Source: Isosphaera pallida ATCC 43644 (lineage in GTDB: Bacteria; Planctomycetota; Planctomycetia; Isosphaerales; Isosphaeraceae). Taken from it: 64,000 nucleotides of DNA. Position 1 is the first letter of the stretch, and each line of letters begins with the position of its first letter. Of this stretch, positions 19,746-28,588 are shown in pieces. The notes beneath the pieces are model-generated. The model ran no database searches, was not told the DNA's origin, and worked only from the letters and a program-made list of their open reading frames with translations. Position numbers and translations under genes: made by a program. The stretch is from positions 1,488,001-1,552,000 of the forward strand of contig NC_014962.1 of the NCBI RefSeq assembly GCF_000186345.1. The letters are read 5' to 3'.

Positions 19746-20882
19746 CTACGACGCGCTGGCTTGGTCGGCGAGGTGATGCACATCACCTAATCGAAGGGGG
19801 GGATTGCCCTCAGCTCGACAACGGTTTGTCTCGGCGGCGTGAATGGACGATTCCAAGGGAAGGTCGAATCGAGCCGACGCACGAGTCGATTCGCAGCGCG
19901 CCGCGCGTAGCCGTTCCAACCCTTGATCGAGGGTCACGATGGGCTTGTAACCCAGATCGCGGCGAGCAGCGGTGAGGTCAAACCAGTGCGCCGTGGCAAG
20001 TTGGTGGACCACGAACCGAGTCAACGGTGGTTCGCTTTTGAATCCAGGGAGCTTGTAGACGGTTTCCAGAAGAGTCGCCAGTGTCAGCGCGGCACGGTAA
20101 CCAATCATCTTGGTCTGATCCAACCGGGGCGCGCCGGCAGATTCCAAGAACCGATCGATCAGTGACCAAAGTGGGGTCGGTTCCCCTTGAGCAATGAAGT
20201 AAGCTCGCCCGGCGGGAGGAGAGTCATAATTGCTCAAGCGTTCCAGGGCGAGCCAATGAGCATACGCGGCGTTGTCGATGTAAGTGGAATCTACCAGTTT
20301 GTCGTCATGTCCGATTCGCCTGAGCGTGCCGCGTAAGCGTCCCTGGACCAAGCGAGGGATCAAATGGGGGTCGTTAGCACCCCAAACGAGGTGGGGCCGG
20401 AGCGCCACGACGGCCAAACCGGGGCCGTTGGCCGCCAACGCCAGTTGTTCCGCCTCCGCTTTGGTTTTGGGGTAGGGGGCGAGAAAGCGGCGCGGGTAGG
20501 GAATCGACTCATTTACGCCATCGAGGTCGCCGCCGTGGTGCACCACGCTGGGTGAGCTGGTGACGATCAGACGCGTGACCCCAGCGGCGCGGCAGGCCGC
20601 GACAACCTGAGCGGTGCCCAGGACGTTGACTCGATAATAATCGCACTCCGCCCCCCAGATGCCGGTCTTGGCGGCGGTGTGGATGACCGCGTCGCAGCCG
20701 TGAAAAACGGCGGTGAGGCGGTCGCGGTCGCTCAAGTCGACGGCATACGGCTCGATCCCGCGGCCACGCAACTCGGATCCGGCCGAGCGGGAGAGTCCTC
20801 GAACGCGGTACCCGCGCATCCTTAACAAATCGGCGATCGCCGAACCCAAAAAGCCGGTGACGCCAGTGACTGCCACATTCAT
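19746..20882 (-). CDS. oleD: OleD-like 2-alkyl-3-oxoalkanoate reductase (extended SDR)
   Basis: The 378-residue extended short-chain dehydrogenase has Rossmann motif GVTGFLGSAI at the N-terminus, VIHTAAKTGIWG, and catalytic Tyr-x-x-x-Lys in PYPKTKAEAE. The 3-beta-hydroxysteroid dehydrogenase-like C-terminal part (VDSTYIDNAAYAHWLAL) fits OleD. It lies 21 bases downstream of an OleC-type ligase on the same strand, the normal oleC-oleD order. In head-to-head hydrocarbon synthesis OleD reduces the OleA product to a beta-hydroxy acid, which OleC then closes to a beta-lactone. A 45-residue tail after LERLRAARCES is not conserved as far as I can tell. Confidence 0.82.
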   Translation of the reverse strand: MNVAVTGVTGFLGSAIADLLRMRGYRVRGLSRSAGSELRGRGIEPYAVDLSDRDRLTAVFHGCDAVIHTAAKTGIWGAECDYYRVNVLGTAQVVAACRAAGVTRLIVTSSPSVVHHGGDLDGVNESIPYPRRFLAPYPKTKAEAEQLALAANGPGLAVVALRPHLVWGANDPHLIPRLVQGRLRGTLRRIGHDDKLVDSTYIDNAAYAHWLALERLSNYDSPPAGRAYFIAQGEPTPLWSLIDRFLESAGAPRLDQTKMIGYRAALTLATLLETVYKLPGFKSEPPLTRFVVHQLATAHWFDLTAARRDLGYKPIVTLDQGLERLRAARCESTRASARFDLPLESSIHAAETNRCRAEGNPPLRLGDVHHLADQASAS

Positions 20883-20903
20883 CCTTGGAACTCCGCGTTC
20901 GGA

Positions 20904-22694
20904 TCATTCCGTCCGATTGATTCCCTGGACGCCAATGGCTCGGGTTCGCAAGCCGCGCTCATCCTCGAAACTCACTCGATCGCCACGGCGACGAGCTGCC
21001 CGCGCCGTTAACTCTTCGTAACCGATCTTGGCGTTGTGTCGAATGTCTACAGGGAACCGCTTCAGCGCCCAGACCTGATCAACCGGAGTCTCCGGCAATC
21101 GCTCGGCCAACAACCCAGCGACTTCGCGGGTCAACGTTGGCCAATCCCGCGGGCGAATCGACGGCTTGGGTTCGATCCAGACCACCAATTCGAGACGAGT
21201 TGTCCCGGGAATTCCCACGAGCGCTGCGCGAGCGACCCCAGGGTGGGAACAGGCCACGCCCTCGACTGGAGCTGTGTCGCGGGGGCCTTGGGCGGTGACA
21301 AGCCGATGTGCTTTGCGACCTTGGAACCAGAGGCGGCCTTGTTCGTCGAAACAGCCCAAATCCCCCATGCGATGGCGCACGCCTTCGGTTGCGGAGGGAT
21401 CGGCAATTTTGGCGAGTCGGGTCGCCTCATCGTTGTTATGGTACGCACGCGTCACCGTCGGCCCGGCCACCACGATCTCCCCGACTTGGCCCTGGGGAAG
21501 CCGAAGCGAATCGGACCAGACGGCGATCGGGTCGTGGGACACCGCGATCACGTCCACCGTTACTCCCGGTATCGGGGAACCCACGCAGACTCCCCGTCCA
21601 CGCTCCGTACCGCCGCGGGTCTCCGACAAGATCGTGCGATGATCCAGCACCGCCACCGGCAGAGCTTCGGTCGCGCCGTAGGGAGTCAAAATCACCGCGT
21701 CAGGGGCAATCAAGCGGTCGAATTCCTCCAGGATCGCCGGAGCGATCGGCGCCCCCGCGGTGGCGATCCGCTTGAGCGATGTGGGTGGACGTGTCCCCTG
21801 GGCCAACCAGGAGGTCGCAACCCGCCTCAAGAGCGCGGGAGAGGCGAACATCGAGACGGCCTGGTGACGACGCAGCGCATCCAGAATCTCCTCGGGGTCA
21901 ACTCGGGCTGGTCGCGTGTAATCCATTCGGGGAAGCACCAGCGTCATCCCCAACGCCGGGCCGAACAGTGCGAAGAGGGGAAAGGTCGCCAGTTCGACCT
22001 GGCCCGGTTCGATGCCCAGAGCCTTCCGCACCAGTTCAAGCTGCGCCTGGAATTGTCCATGAGTGTACTCGACCCCCTTGGGAGGTCCGGTGCTGCCACT
22101 GGTGAACAGGATTGCGGCGAGATCCTGCTCGTTCACAGCCACCGGACTCACAGACTCAAAGTCACAAGGGGCTTGATGTGGTTCCACGGTTCGGCTCACG
22201 GTCGCCGTGATCCGAATTGAATCCCGCGCCCACCCCAACAATCGTCGCGCCCACTGGGCGCGAGCCACTCCGAGAAAAGCTTGGGGGCGAGCCTCGCTCA
22301 AACACCGTCCCAGCGAGCGGACCCCCATGCCTGGATCGATCAGAACTGGCACCGCTCCCAGTTTGAACAGGCCGAACAGGGTGGCGAACAATCGCCTGCC
22401 CGGTGGAACCATCACCACCGTTTTCGTGCCTTGACCAATCCCCAAAGCCCTCCACCTCACGGCAGCCCGGCTGGCCAGCGTTTCCAATTCGGCGAAGGTG
22501 GAGACAACGATGCCGACCCGCTCGCCCGTGCGCGTGGACCTTGATTGCGTGCGGTCGATCACAGCGATCGCCTCGGGACACTCACGGGCACGCGCCGCTA
22601 GCGTCTCGGCAATGTTGTGGGATGGGTAGGAAAACGGAGCGGACGTTGTGGGCGTCCCGGTTCGCGGAACGTCAAGGATCATTGCACACATCAT
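20904..22694 (-). CDS. oleC: OleC-like beta-lactone synthetase (AMP-binding superfamily)
   Basis: The protein of about 596 residues shows OleC-specific stretches: VMVPPGRRLFATLFGLFKLG, VLIDPGMGVRSLGRCLSEA, LFTSGSTGPPKGVEYTHGQF, TFPLFALFGPALGMTLVLP, TPYGATEALPVA and HRMGDLGCFDEQGRLWFQGRKAHRLVT. OleC adenylates a beta-hydroxy acid and closes it to a cis-beta-lactone, the precursor of long-chain olefins. The start is uncertain: ATG 22694, ATG 22682 or GTG 22709 are in frame and none has a strong ribosome site. OleA (thiolase) and OleB (hydrolase) are not next to it in this window. Confidence 0.85.
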   Translation of the reverse strand: MMCAMILDVPRTGTPTTSAPFSYPSHNIAETLAARARECPEAIAVIDRTQSRSTRTGERVGIVVSTFAELETLASRAAVRWRALGIGQGTKTVVMVPPGRRLFATLFGLFKLGAVPVLIDPGMGVRSLGRCLSEARPQAFLGVARAQWARRLLGWARDSIRITATVSRTVEPHQAPCDFESVSPVAVNEQDLAAILFTSGSTGPPKGVEYTHGQFQAQLELVRKALGIEPGQVELATFPLFALFGPALGMTLVLPRMDYTRPARVDPEEILDALRRHQAVSMFASPALLRRVATSWLAQGTRPPTSLKRIATAGAPIAPAILEEFDRLIAPDAVILTPYGATEALPVAVLDHRTILSETRGGTERGRGVCVGSPIPGVTVDVIAVSHDPIAVWSDSLRLPQGQVGEIVVAGPTVTRAYHNNDEATRLAKIADPSATEGVRHRMGDLGCFDEQGRLWFQGRKAHRLVTAQGPRDTAPVEGVACSHPGVARAALVGIPGTTRLELVVWIEPKPSIRPRDWPTLTREVAGLLAERLPETPVDQVWALKRFPVDIRHNAKIGYEELTARAARRRGDRVSFEDERGLRTRAIGVQGINRTE

Positions 22695-23205
22695 TCGGAA
22701 TCGAAACACGCGACGTTGGGTCCAGCAATCGACCCGGGTGATCCGGGCACCCGACCCTCCGCCACTCTAACGCGGAGTCACCACCACGACACCACGCCAA
22801 ATTTGGGATTCCCACCTTGCCGAGTTCCCTCCGCGATTGCAAGCCCCACGACCCGCATCCCGAACCATCGTCATGATCCAGCCCACGAAGCAGTTGCGAT
22901 CTTGCAACTCCAACACGGTTCGACCAGACTGAAAGCCAAAACCGCCGCCAACAGCGTGGAGGGCCGAAGCGTCCGCCAACCACGACTCCACACGGCGGGA
23001 GCTTCAACATCATTGCCTCGTCGTTGCCCCGACACTCCAGCCCTCACCCTGCGTCTGAAACCTCTTGCCGTTGCGCTCGAGTCCAAAACACGGGTGGCGT
23101 ACCGTACAAAAGAACACGTCTCGGGTCAAGATTGGGGTCGGAATGGTTTCTTGGTCAGATGAAAAGCGGTCTAGGTTTGAACAAGCGTTTCGTGGAGGGA
23201 TGACG
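22695..23205. other. About 500-bp divergent gap between oleC and the beta-lactamase-fold gene
   Basis: Frames on both strands here are low-complexity and lack ribosome sites; no gene called. It should contain promoters for both directions, but I could not pick a convincing pair of boxes. Confidence 0.45.
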
Positions 23206-24342
23206 ATGAGGGGAATGGGTCGCGGATGGTTGGGTGGATTACGTGGGAGAGGTTCGTGTTTGGGGTTGGTGTTGGGGTTGGTGGTGTGGGTAGGGATGTT
23301 GGAGGGAGGTCGGCTGGATGGTGCGGAGCAGTGGATGGATGATCCCAAGGCGGCGATAGTGGCGGAGTTGGAGCGGATTGTGACCAATGGCGAGGCGGCG
23401 GGGATCGCGGCGCTGGTGATTCGAAACGGGCATGTGGAGCTGAAGGAGGGGCGAGGCGATTTCTCGCCGGACGAGGTTTTTCAGGCCGCGTCGAGTTCCA
23501 AACCGATCACGGCCGCCGTGGTGATGGCCTTGGTTGATCGCCGGCGGTTGAGTCTGGACGACCCGATCGCCCAGTTCGTCCCCGAGTTTCGCAACATGAT
23601 CCTCAAGGGAGGAAAACCAGCAAGCCGGCCTATGACCTTGCGTCATGTGTTGACCAACACCAGCGGCCTGCCGGGCGACTTCAGCGCCGAAGGGGGGACG
23701 CCTCCGCTGTTCGGTGTGTCGTTGGCCGCCTCCTGCCGCGACCTGGCCAAGCAAGAACTGCTCAGCGAGCCCGGCACGACCTTTCGGTACTGCACAGTCG
23801 GGTTCAACCTGGCTGCGCGCGCCGTTGAGGTCGTCGAAGGGCAACCCTTCGAGACCGTGGCGCGGCGGCTGGTGCTGGATCCTCTGAGAATGACCCGCAC
23901 CGAGTATCTTGGACCCACCATCCCGTTCAAACGTGAGCCGGGGGAAGGGAGGTTTGTGCTGGCCGGAGGAGCGATGACGACCACTCTGGAGGATTTAGGA
24001 CGGTTCTACGAGATGCTGGCCGAGGATGGGATGTTCGAGGGCCGCCGGGTACTCTCGATTGACTCCGTGCGGGTGATGACTACCCGACAAGCCGCCCTCA
24101 GTCCCAACCTCGTTGGCGATCTGGGTCAGGCTTATGGAATCGCTCTTTTCCTCGATCGGCTCGACGAACAGGGACGCGGCCGCTCGTTTGGACACCCAGG
24201 CATTCTCGGCAGTTTGCCCTGGTGCGATCGCGACCGCGACCTCGTGGGCGTTTTGGTCATCCGGGGGCGTTTCCCTGACGTCTTTCCCCCGGTTTTCGCC
24301 GCCCAGCGACTCATTCGTGCTCGTTACGCCGAGTTGAAATAA
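23206..24342 (+). CDS. Secreted serine hydrolase of the beta-lactamase class C/penicillin-binding fold
   Basis: ATG 23206 follows GGAGGG at optimal spacing; ATG 23200 is an alternative. The protein has 378 residues. An N-terminal signal segment (LGLVLGLVVWVGM) is followed by the serine beta-lactamase-related domain: AASSSKPITAAVVM with the Ser-x-x-Lys pair, LTNTSGLPGDF, RYCTVGFNLAA in place of the usual Tyr-x-Asn, and FGHPGILGSLPWCDR near the end. Such proteins are often esterases or peptidases rather than antibiotic-degrading enzymes. The catalytic Tyr is kept, but the Asn two positions on is Thr. It converges with the exporter operon across only seven bases. Confidence 0.85.
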   Translation: MRGMGRGWLGGLRGRGSCLGLVLGLVVWVGMLEGGRLDGAEQWMDDPKAAIVAELERIVTNGEAAGIAALVIRNGHVELKEGRGDFSPDEVFQAASSSKPITAAVVMALVDRRRLSLDDPIAQFVPEFRNMILKGGKPASRPMTLRHVLTNTSGLPGDFSAEGGTPPLFGVSLAASCRDLAKQELLSEPGTTFRYCTVGFNLAARAVEVVEGQPFETVARRLVLDPLRMTRTEYLGPTIPFKREPGEGRFVLAGGAMTTTLEDLGRFYEMLAEDGMFEGRRVLSIDSVRVMTTRQAALSPNLVGDLGQAYGIALFLDRLDEQGRGRSFGHPGILGSLPWCDRDRDLVGVLVIRGRFPDVFPPVFAAQRLIRARYAELK

Positions 24343-24349
24343 GCCCATC

Positions 24350-25399
24350 TCACGGCAAGACGACAGTGTCTCCGCGGCGATTGGACAGGTAGTCGTTGAC
24401 GACTTGAGCAATCGGACCGTCGGCGACGATCCGACCATGATCAATCCAAATGCCGCGGGTACAGGTCTCCATCAGTGTATTCATATCGTGAGAAACGATC
24501 ATAACAATATGAGAGCGGATATAAAGTTGCTTGAGGCGGATTTTGGCTCGGGTGGCGAACGAGGCATCGCCGGGTGCCAGCGCTTCGTCGATCAGGAGAA
24601 TGTCGGGGTCGAGTTCGGTCGCCACGGTGAAGGCCAGACGGGCTTGCATTCCCAACGAGTAGTATTTAATCGGTTGGTCGGCGAAGTCACGGAGTTCGGC
24701 GAAGTCGAGGATCGAGTCAATTCGCTCGCGGACCTGGCTGGGCGACATGCCCAACATAGCTCCGTTGAGTTGGATGTTTTCCACGCCCGTGAGTTCAGGA
24801 TGAAACCCGGCTCCCATTTCAATCAACGGCACGACCGAACCGCGCACCAGACGACGGCCCACGGTTGGCGGATAGATACCAGCGATCAAACGCAAGAGGG
24901 TGCTTTTGCCCGCGCCGTTAGGGCCGACGATGCCCACCCGTTCGCCCTGGCGGACCGTCAGATTAATCTCCTTGAGTGCTTCAAAGCGAGTGGCGTGGTG
25001 ACGGGAAGGCCGCCGCAGGATCAGGTCCAGCGCAGTGGTCTTGAAGGAGAGTTGCTTGTCGTGATAGTGAACGAACTCTAGGCCAATCCGCTCCAGCTGA
25101 ATCAAGGAGCCAGAATGCCGGTTGGGATGGTCGCGGCGTTGGCGGGCGTCTCGTGGAGAGGCGAACAACCGAGACTGACGGGGAGAAAACAGTCGGCTAA
25201 GTCGTCGCAGGTGAGGAGCCGTGATGGTCTCCTTGCGATGAGTGACGGAGGGGGTCGGACTCTGCCCCATGACTACGACTCCCCGCCCAAATGGGCCCAG
25301 TGTTTTGGTGGGACGGACCGGGTTGTTCCGCTCCAATTGGACCATGGCTTGATGAACTGGATCCTCGGGTTCTAATCCGACCGGACTGGCTTGAGACAT
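24350..25399 (-). CDS. Polysaccharide/teichoic acid-type ABC exporter ATPase (Wzt/TagH-like)
   Basis: The 349-residue ATPase has Walker [13 protein letters not shown] near residue 158, the family-specific signature YYSLGMQARLAF instead of LSGGQ, Walker B ILLIDEALAPGD and an SHDMN H-loop. It energises export of an O-antigen-like or capsular polysaccharide with the preceding permease. About 95 N-terminal residues before LIQLERIGLEF are unrelated to the ABC fold; a shorter start at ATG 25270 is possible. It lacks the C-terminal carbohydrate-binding domain of true Wzt, so export is probably coupled to synthesis or to a lipid-linked terminus. Confidence 0.9.
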   Translation of the reverse strand: MSQASPVGLEPEDPVHQAMVQLERNNPVRPTKTLGPFGRGVVVMGQSPTPSVTHRKETITAPHLRRLSRLFSPRQSRLFASPRDARQRRDHPNRHSGSLIQLERIGLEFVHYHDKQLSFKTTALDLILRRPSRHHATRFEALKEINLTVRQGERVGIVGPNGAGKSTLLRLIAGIYPPTVGRRLVRGSVVPLIEMGAGFHPELTGVENIQLNGAMLGMSPSQVRERIDSILDFAELRDFADQPIKYYSLGMQARLAFTVATELDPDILLIDEALAPGDASFATRAKIRLKQLYIRSHIVMIVSHDMNTLMETCTRGIWIDHGRIVADGPIAQVVNDYLSNRRGDTVVLP

Positions 25400-25422
25400 G
25401 GTTCAGCTCGGTTTGGTTCAGT

Positions 25423-26355
25423 TCAGAGACGGAACACCACCTTGGCTTCGTTGGTCTTGAAGATGAGGTAACCCAGCACCAAGCTTGCCATTGCCAGGAT
25501 TGCACCGACCAAAAGTTCAGGAATTCCCGGCCACTGACCGTCGTGTAAGATCTGCTGACACGATGTGATGTAGGAATAGAGCGGGTTGAGCCAAAACTTC
25601 CAGCGGGACGACTCCGGAAGCATTGCAGGTGTATATAAGATCGGCGTTAGAAAATAGAGCGCCTGGAGGAGGACCCCAATGATATGGCCGAAATCTCGGA
25701 AAAAGGTGTTGAGGATTGCCGCCGTCAATCCCATACCCAGGGTGAACAGCGTCAAGAGAGCCAGCACGAGCGGTAAGCTGAGAATTGCCCAAGACGGACG
25801 TGCTCCCAAAGCAAGGAACAAAACGGAAAAGGCGGTCAGCGACAGCAATAAGGTGGTCAGGTTGATCAACACCCGCGCGAGGGGAAAGACTGCCTTGGGT
25901 AGGGGCACCTTGCGAATCAGACACTCGTTTGCAATCAAGCTGGTCGAGGATTCGTTAATTGACAATGAAAAAAAGGTCCAGGGCAACATACCCGCAAAGA
26001 GATATAGAGCATAGTCGGTGACACGCAGTTGAAAAACTTGAGAAAACACCAACGACATCATACTCATGAGCATGAGTGGATTAAGAAGGCTCCAAAGGAA
26101 GCCCAGGGAGGAGCGCTGGTAACGAACCCGTAGTTCTTGACGGACTAGGTTGGAAACCACGTAACGTGCCTTCCAAAGGTTCTCGAGATCGTCCAGCAAT
26201 TGTCCGAAGCGTCCGGTCCGGGGGTCGGTCCAGGGCTCGAATTGCGGTTCAGCGGAAATGGGCGACATAGAGGGGGACATCTCGGCGAGTCCAACTGGTG
26301 TTGGTTTCGTCAGACCGTCACCGGACGGATGGGATCGCGAACCCATCGAACTCAT
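25423..26355 (-). CDS. Polysaccharide-type ABC exporter permease (Wzm/TagG-like)
   Basis: The 310-residue ABC-2 permease has six predicted membrane segments and begins with the typical amphipathic region (LVRQELRVRYQRSSLGFLWSLLNPL). ALYLFAGMLPWTFF and FLTPILYTPAMLP follow. ATG 26355 has an excellent AGGGAGGA ribosome site; an upstream GTG at 26388 has none. It is the first gene of a two-gene operon, with the ATPase gene 23 bases on. No glycosyltransferase genes are beside it, so the exported glycan is unknown. Confidence 0.9.
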   Translation of the reverse strand: MSSMGSRSHPSGDGLTKPTPVGLAEMSPSMSPISAEPQFEPWTDPRTGRFGQLLDDLENLWKARYVVSNLVRQELRVRYQRSSLGFLWSLLNPLMLMSMMSLVFSQVFQLRVTDYALYLFAGMLPWTFFSLSINESSTSLIANECLIRKVPLPKAVFPLARVLINLTTLLLSLTAFSVLFLALGARPSWAILSLPLVLALLTLFTLGMGLTAAILNTFFRDFGHIIGVLLQALYFLTPILYTPAMLPESSRWKFWLNPLYSYITSCQQILHDGQWPGIPELLVGAILAMASLVLGYLIFKTNEAKVVFRL

Positions 26356-26782
26356 GTATCGATCCTCCCTCCCTGGCGATTGGCCCACAGCTCAACCATG
26401 TCTGAACGAGGCGTGATGATGCCTCTCTATCCCACACTCTTGGCCCGACCAAGGTAAGTTTGTGGTGGGCGGGCGCGACTCATGCCTGACTCCAAGCCGT
26501 AGATGGCATCGGTTGCATCCGCGACTTCTCTTGAGGGACTCGTCTTCCCGCCGCGTTTCTGGACAACTCGGATCGGTCGACGTGAAATGGACTTCCAACT
26601 CATGCCGGGTCCCAGACCACCCGTGACGCACCCGGATTTTCAATCCTCGCCGGCCAAGCTAGAGCAACTCGCCCGATTCGTCAATCTCTAGCGGACATGC
26701 GCGGGGTGGGTTACCTTGCCCACGGTGTTCTTCCTCGCCCATCGTTTCTTTCGACAGGTTCGACCAACTCGGAATACCCGCT
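26356..26782. other. 427-bp divergent gap between the exporter operon and the aldolase gene
   Basis: No gene or clear hairpin seen. It must carry the two divergent promoters; none is distinct enough to mark. Confidence 0.45.
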
Positions 26783-27586
26783 ATGCGAACCAACGCTGTC
26801 AAAGCCGCGCTCAAACAGGGGATGCCTCAAGTCGGAACCTGGCTTTCGTTGGGGAACGTGGTCGCCGCGCGGTTCCTGGCGCGGGCGGGGTTCCCTTGGT
26901 TGACGGTCGACCTGGAGCACTCCCACACCGACATTCAAACCGCCGCCCATATGTTCGCTGCCATCGCCGACGCCCACACCGACTGCTTACCCCTAGCACG
27001 CGTCCCGTCGGCTCGTCACGACCACATCAAACGGGCGCTGGATTGCGGCGCGATGGGGGTGGTGGTACCGATGGTCATGAATGGTGGAGAAGCCCGTATG
27101 ATGGTAGCCGCCACCCGCTATCCTCCCCAGGGCGACCGTTCGGTGGGAGGAAATCTCCACGCCCTCAACGCCGATGCGTCACCTTCGGTCTACTACCAAC
27201 GCGCCAACAACGAAATCCTGACCGTCCTCCAAATCGAACATATCAAGGCGGTCGAAGTCGCCGACGACATCACCTCTGTGCCCGGTGTGGACGCCATCTT
27301 CGTCGGCCCCAACGATCTCGCCGCCTCGATGCGCGCCGCGGACGGTACCCCACCGACCACCGACGAATTCGAGGCCGCATTAGCAGCGATCCGTCAGTCC
27401 TGCGAACGTCACGGAGTCGCTCCCGGGCTCCACGTCTTCTCGGTCGAGGAGGCCCAACAGCGCATCGATCAGGGTTGGCGCTTCCTCGCCCTCAACAGCG
27501 ACCTCAAGTTCCTGCTCGACGCCGCATCGGCGGCTTCGCGGGTCTTCCACCCCGATCGCGTTTCCGGCGATCTGGCTAAGTATTGA
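26783..27586 (+). CDS. HpcH/HpaI-family class II pyruvate aldolase
   Basis: The 267-residue TIM barrel has GTWLSLGNVVAARFLARAGFPWLTVDLEHSHTD at the start, PLARVPS, the metal-binding Glu in LQIEHIKAVE, and VDAIFVGPNDLAASM. The family cleaves 2-keto-3-deoxy acid diols (for example 4-hydroxy-2-ketoheptanedioate) to pyruvate and an aldehyde with a divalent metal. Family members of this kind often act on sugar-derived 2-keto-3-deoxy acids; no catabolic neighbours narrow the choice. It stands alone before tRNA-Asp. Confidence 0.88.
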   Translation: MRTNAVKAALKQGMPQVGTWLSLGNVVAARFLARAGFPWLTVDLEHSHTDIQTAAHMFAAIADAHTDCLPLARVPSARHDHIKRALDCGAMGVVVPMVMNGGEARMMVAATRYPPQGDRSVGGNLHALNADASPSVYYQRANNEILTVLQIEHIKAVEVADDITSVPGVDAIFVGPNDLAASMRAADGTPPTTDEFEAALAAIRQSCERHGVAPGLHVFSVEEAQQRIDQGWRFLALNSDLKFLLDAASAASRVFHPDRVSGDLAKY

Positions 27587-27694
27587 CCCCTTCAACGACA
27601 CAACGAACCAAAGATCCGACCGCCTGAACCTTGACCCATGCTCAGCCCCTCCACTTGCGACCCGAAATTCCAGCTCACCCAACCCGCCGCCCGC

Positions 27695-27724
27695 TTGACA
27701 TTCTCTCCGACGACCGAGTATGAT
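27695..27724 (+). promoter_or_regulatory. Strong promoter of tRNA-Asp
   Basis: TTGACA (27695-27700), an 18-base spacer and TATGAT (27719-27724) are 6/6 and 5/6 matches to sigma-70 consensus. The predicted start site is only about six bases before the mature tRNA 5' end at 27737. Confidence 0.82.
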
Positions 27725-27736
27725 CACAGGTGTTCC

Positions 27737-27810
27737 GGGGATGTAGCTCAATTGGTTAGAGCACCGGCCTGTCACGCCGGAGGTTGCGGGTTCGAGCCCC
27801 GTCATCCTCG
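27737..27810 (+). tRNA. tRNA-Asp (GTC)
   Basis: A 74-nt cloverleaf: acceptor GGGGATG/CATCCTC with one G-T pair, D arm gctcaattggttagagc, anticodon stem CCGGC/GCCGG with anticodon GTC at 27771-27773, T arm GCGGG/CCCGT-type with ttcgagc loop, and discriminator G as usual for Asp. CCA is not encoded. Its last nine bases overlap the 3' end of the opposite-strand maf gene. Confidence 0.97.
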
Positions 27811-28386
27811 CTGACTGAGAGCGTTTGCCCAAGCCCAGAGCGTTTGGAACCGTTCGAGGGGAAGTCCTACCACGTTGGACCAACTTCCACTCACCAACGA
27901 GACGATCGGATCGTTATCCTGCAGGCCATACGCGCCGGCCTTACCCCGCCAGGCCAGCGAGTCCAAATACGCTGTTCGTTCCGAATCGCTCAAGGTCCGG
28001 AACCGACACCAACTCCTCTCGACCGCGCCTAGCCATTGATGGGTCTCGGCGTGGTAGAGGCAAATGCCGGTCATCACCGGCACTTCCCGCCCCTCCTGGA
28101 GCCGGATCATCCGCTCCGCATCAGCGCGATCAACCGGCTTGTTGAGACACACCCCATCCACCGTGCAGGTGGTGTCGGCTCCCAAAATCCACCCTCGACC
28201 CCGTCGCAATGCCACCGCCCGCGCTTTGCGCCAGGCCAACGTCGTCACGTACTCCTCGGCTGGAACACCAGGTTCCGGCTCCGGTTCGGGAACGTCCGAG
28301 ACTTCCACCTGAAACGTATAACCTGCTTGCTCTAACAACATCTTCCGCCGTGGCGAGCCACTCGCCAAAATCAACTCGAACGCCAT
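27802..28386 (-). CDS. maf: Maf-like nucleoside triphosphate pyrophosphatase
   Basis: The 194-residue protein starts at ATG 28386 with the Maf signature (ELILASGSPRRKMLLEQAG). It continues with the YVTTLAWRKARAVA helix, ILGADTTCTVDG with catalytic acidic residues, KPVDRADAERMIRLQEG and YLDSLAWRGKAGAYGLQ. Maf proteins hydrolyse dTTP/UTP or modified nucleotides and in some bacteria affect septum formation. The last codons and stop lie inside the tRNA-Asp acceptor region on the other strand. Confidence 0.9.
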   Translation of the reverse strand: MAFELILASGSPRRKMLLEQAGYTFQVEVSDVPEPEPEPGVPAEEYVTTLAWRKARAVALRRGRGWILGADTTCTVDGVCLNKPVDRADAERMIRLQEGREVPVMTGICLYHAETHQWLGAVERSWCRFRTLSDSERTAYLDSLAWRGKAGAYGLQDNDPIVSLVSGSWSNVVGLPLERFQTLWAWANALSQRG

Positions 28387-28440
28387 GAGACCCGATCCCC
28401 CCACTCCAATAATCCTCACTAAACGACGTCAACCCAAGGT

Positions 28441-28469
28441 TGCCGATTTCCAAGGGGAACTCTACAATA
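28441..28469 (+). promoter_or_regulatory. Candidate promoter of the sulfite reductase gene
   Basis: TTGCCG (28441-28446), a 17-base spacer and TACAAT (28464-28469), matching 4/6 and 5/6. The leader would be about 110 bases. No regulator site is recognised. Confidence 0.42.
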
Positions 28470-28588
28470 TGTCGGAATCCTGACCATCTTGACCAACAAA
28501 CTGATGATTTACGATTGGGTCGCCGACCCGATGGGATGGAATGACCGCTAGTCGAACCGAACTCCGGACCCGATGAGACGAGACGACA

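Noticed and set aside
27380-27883. Minus-strand 167-residue frame containing MTGLEPATSGVTGRCSNQ
   Set aside because: This is the well-known false protein read antisense through a tRNA gene; it also overlaps the aldolase and maf genes.
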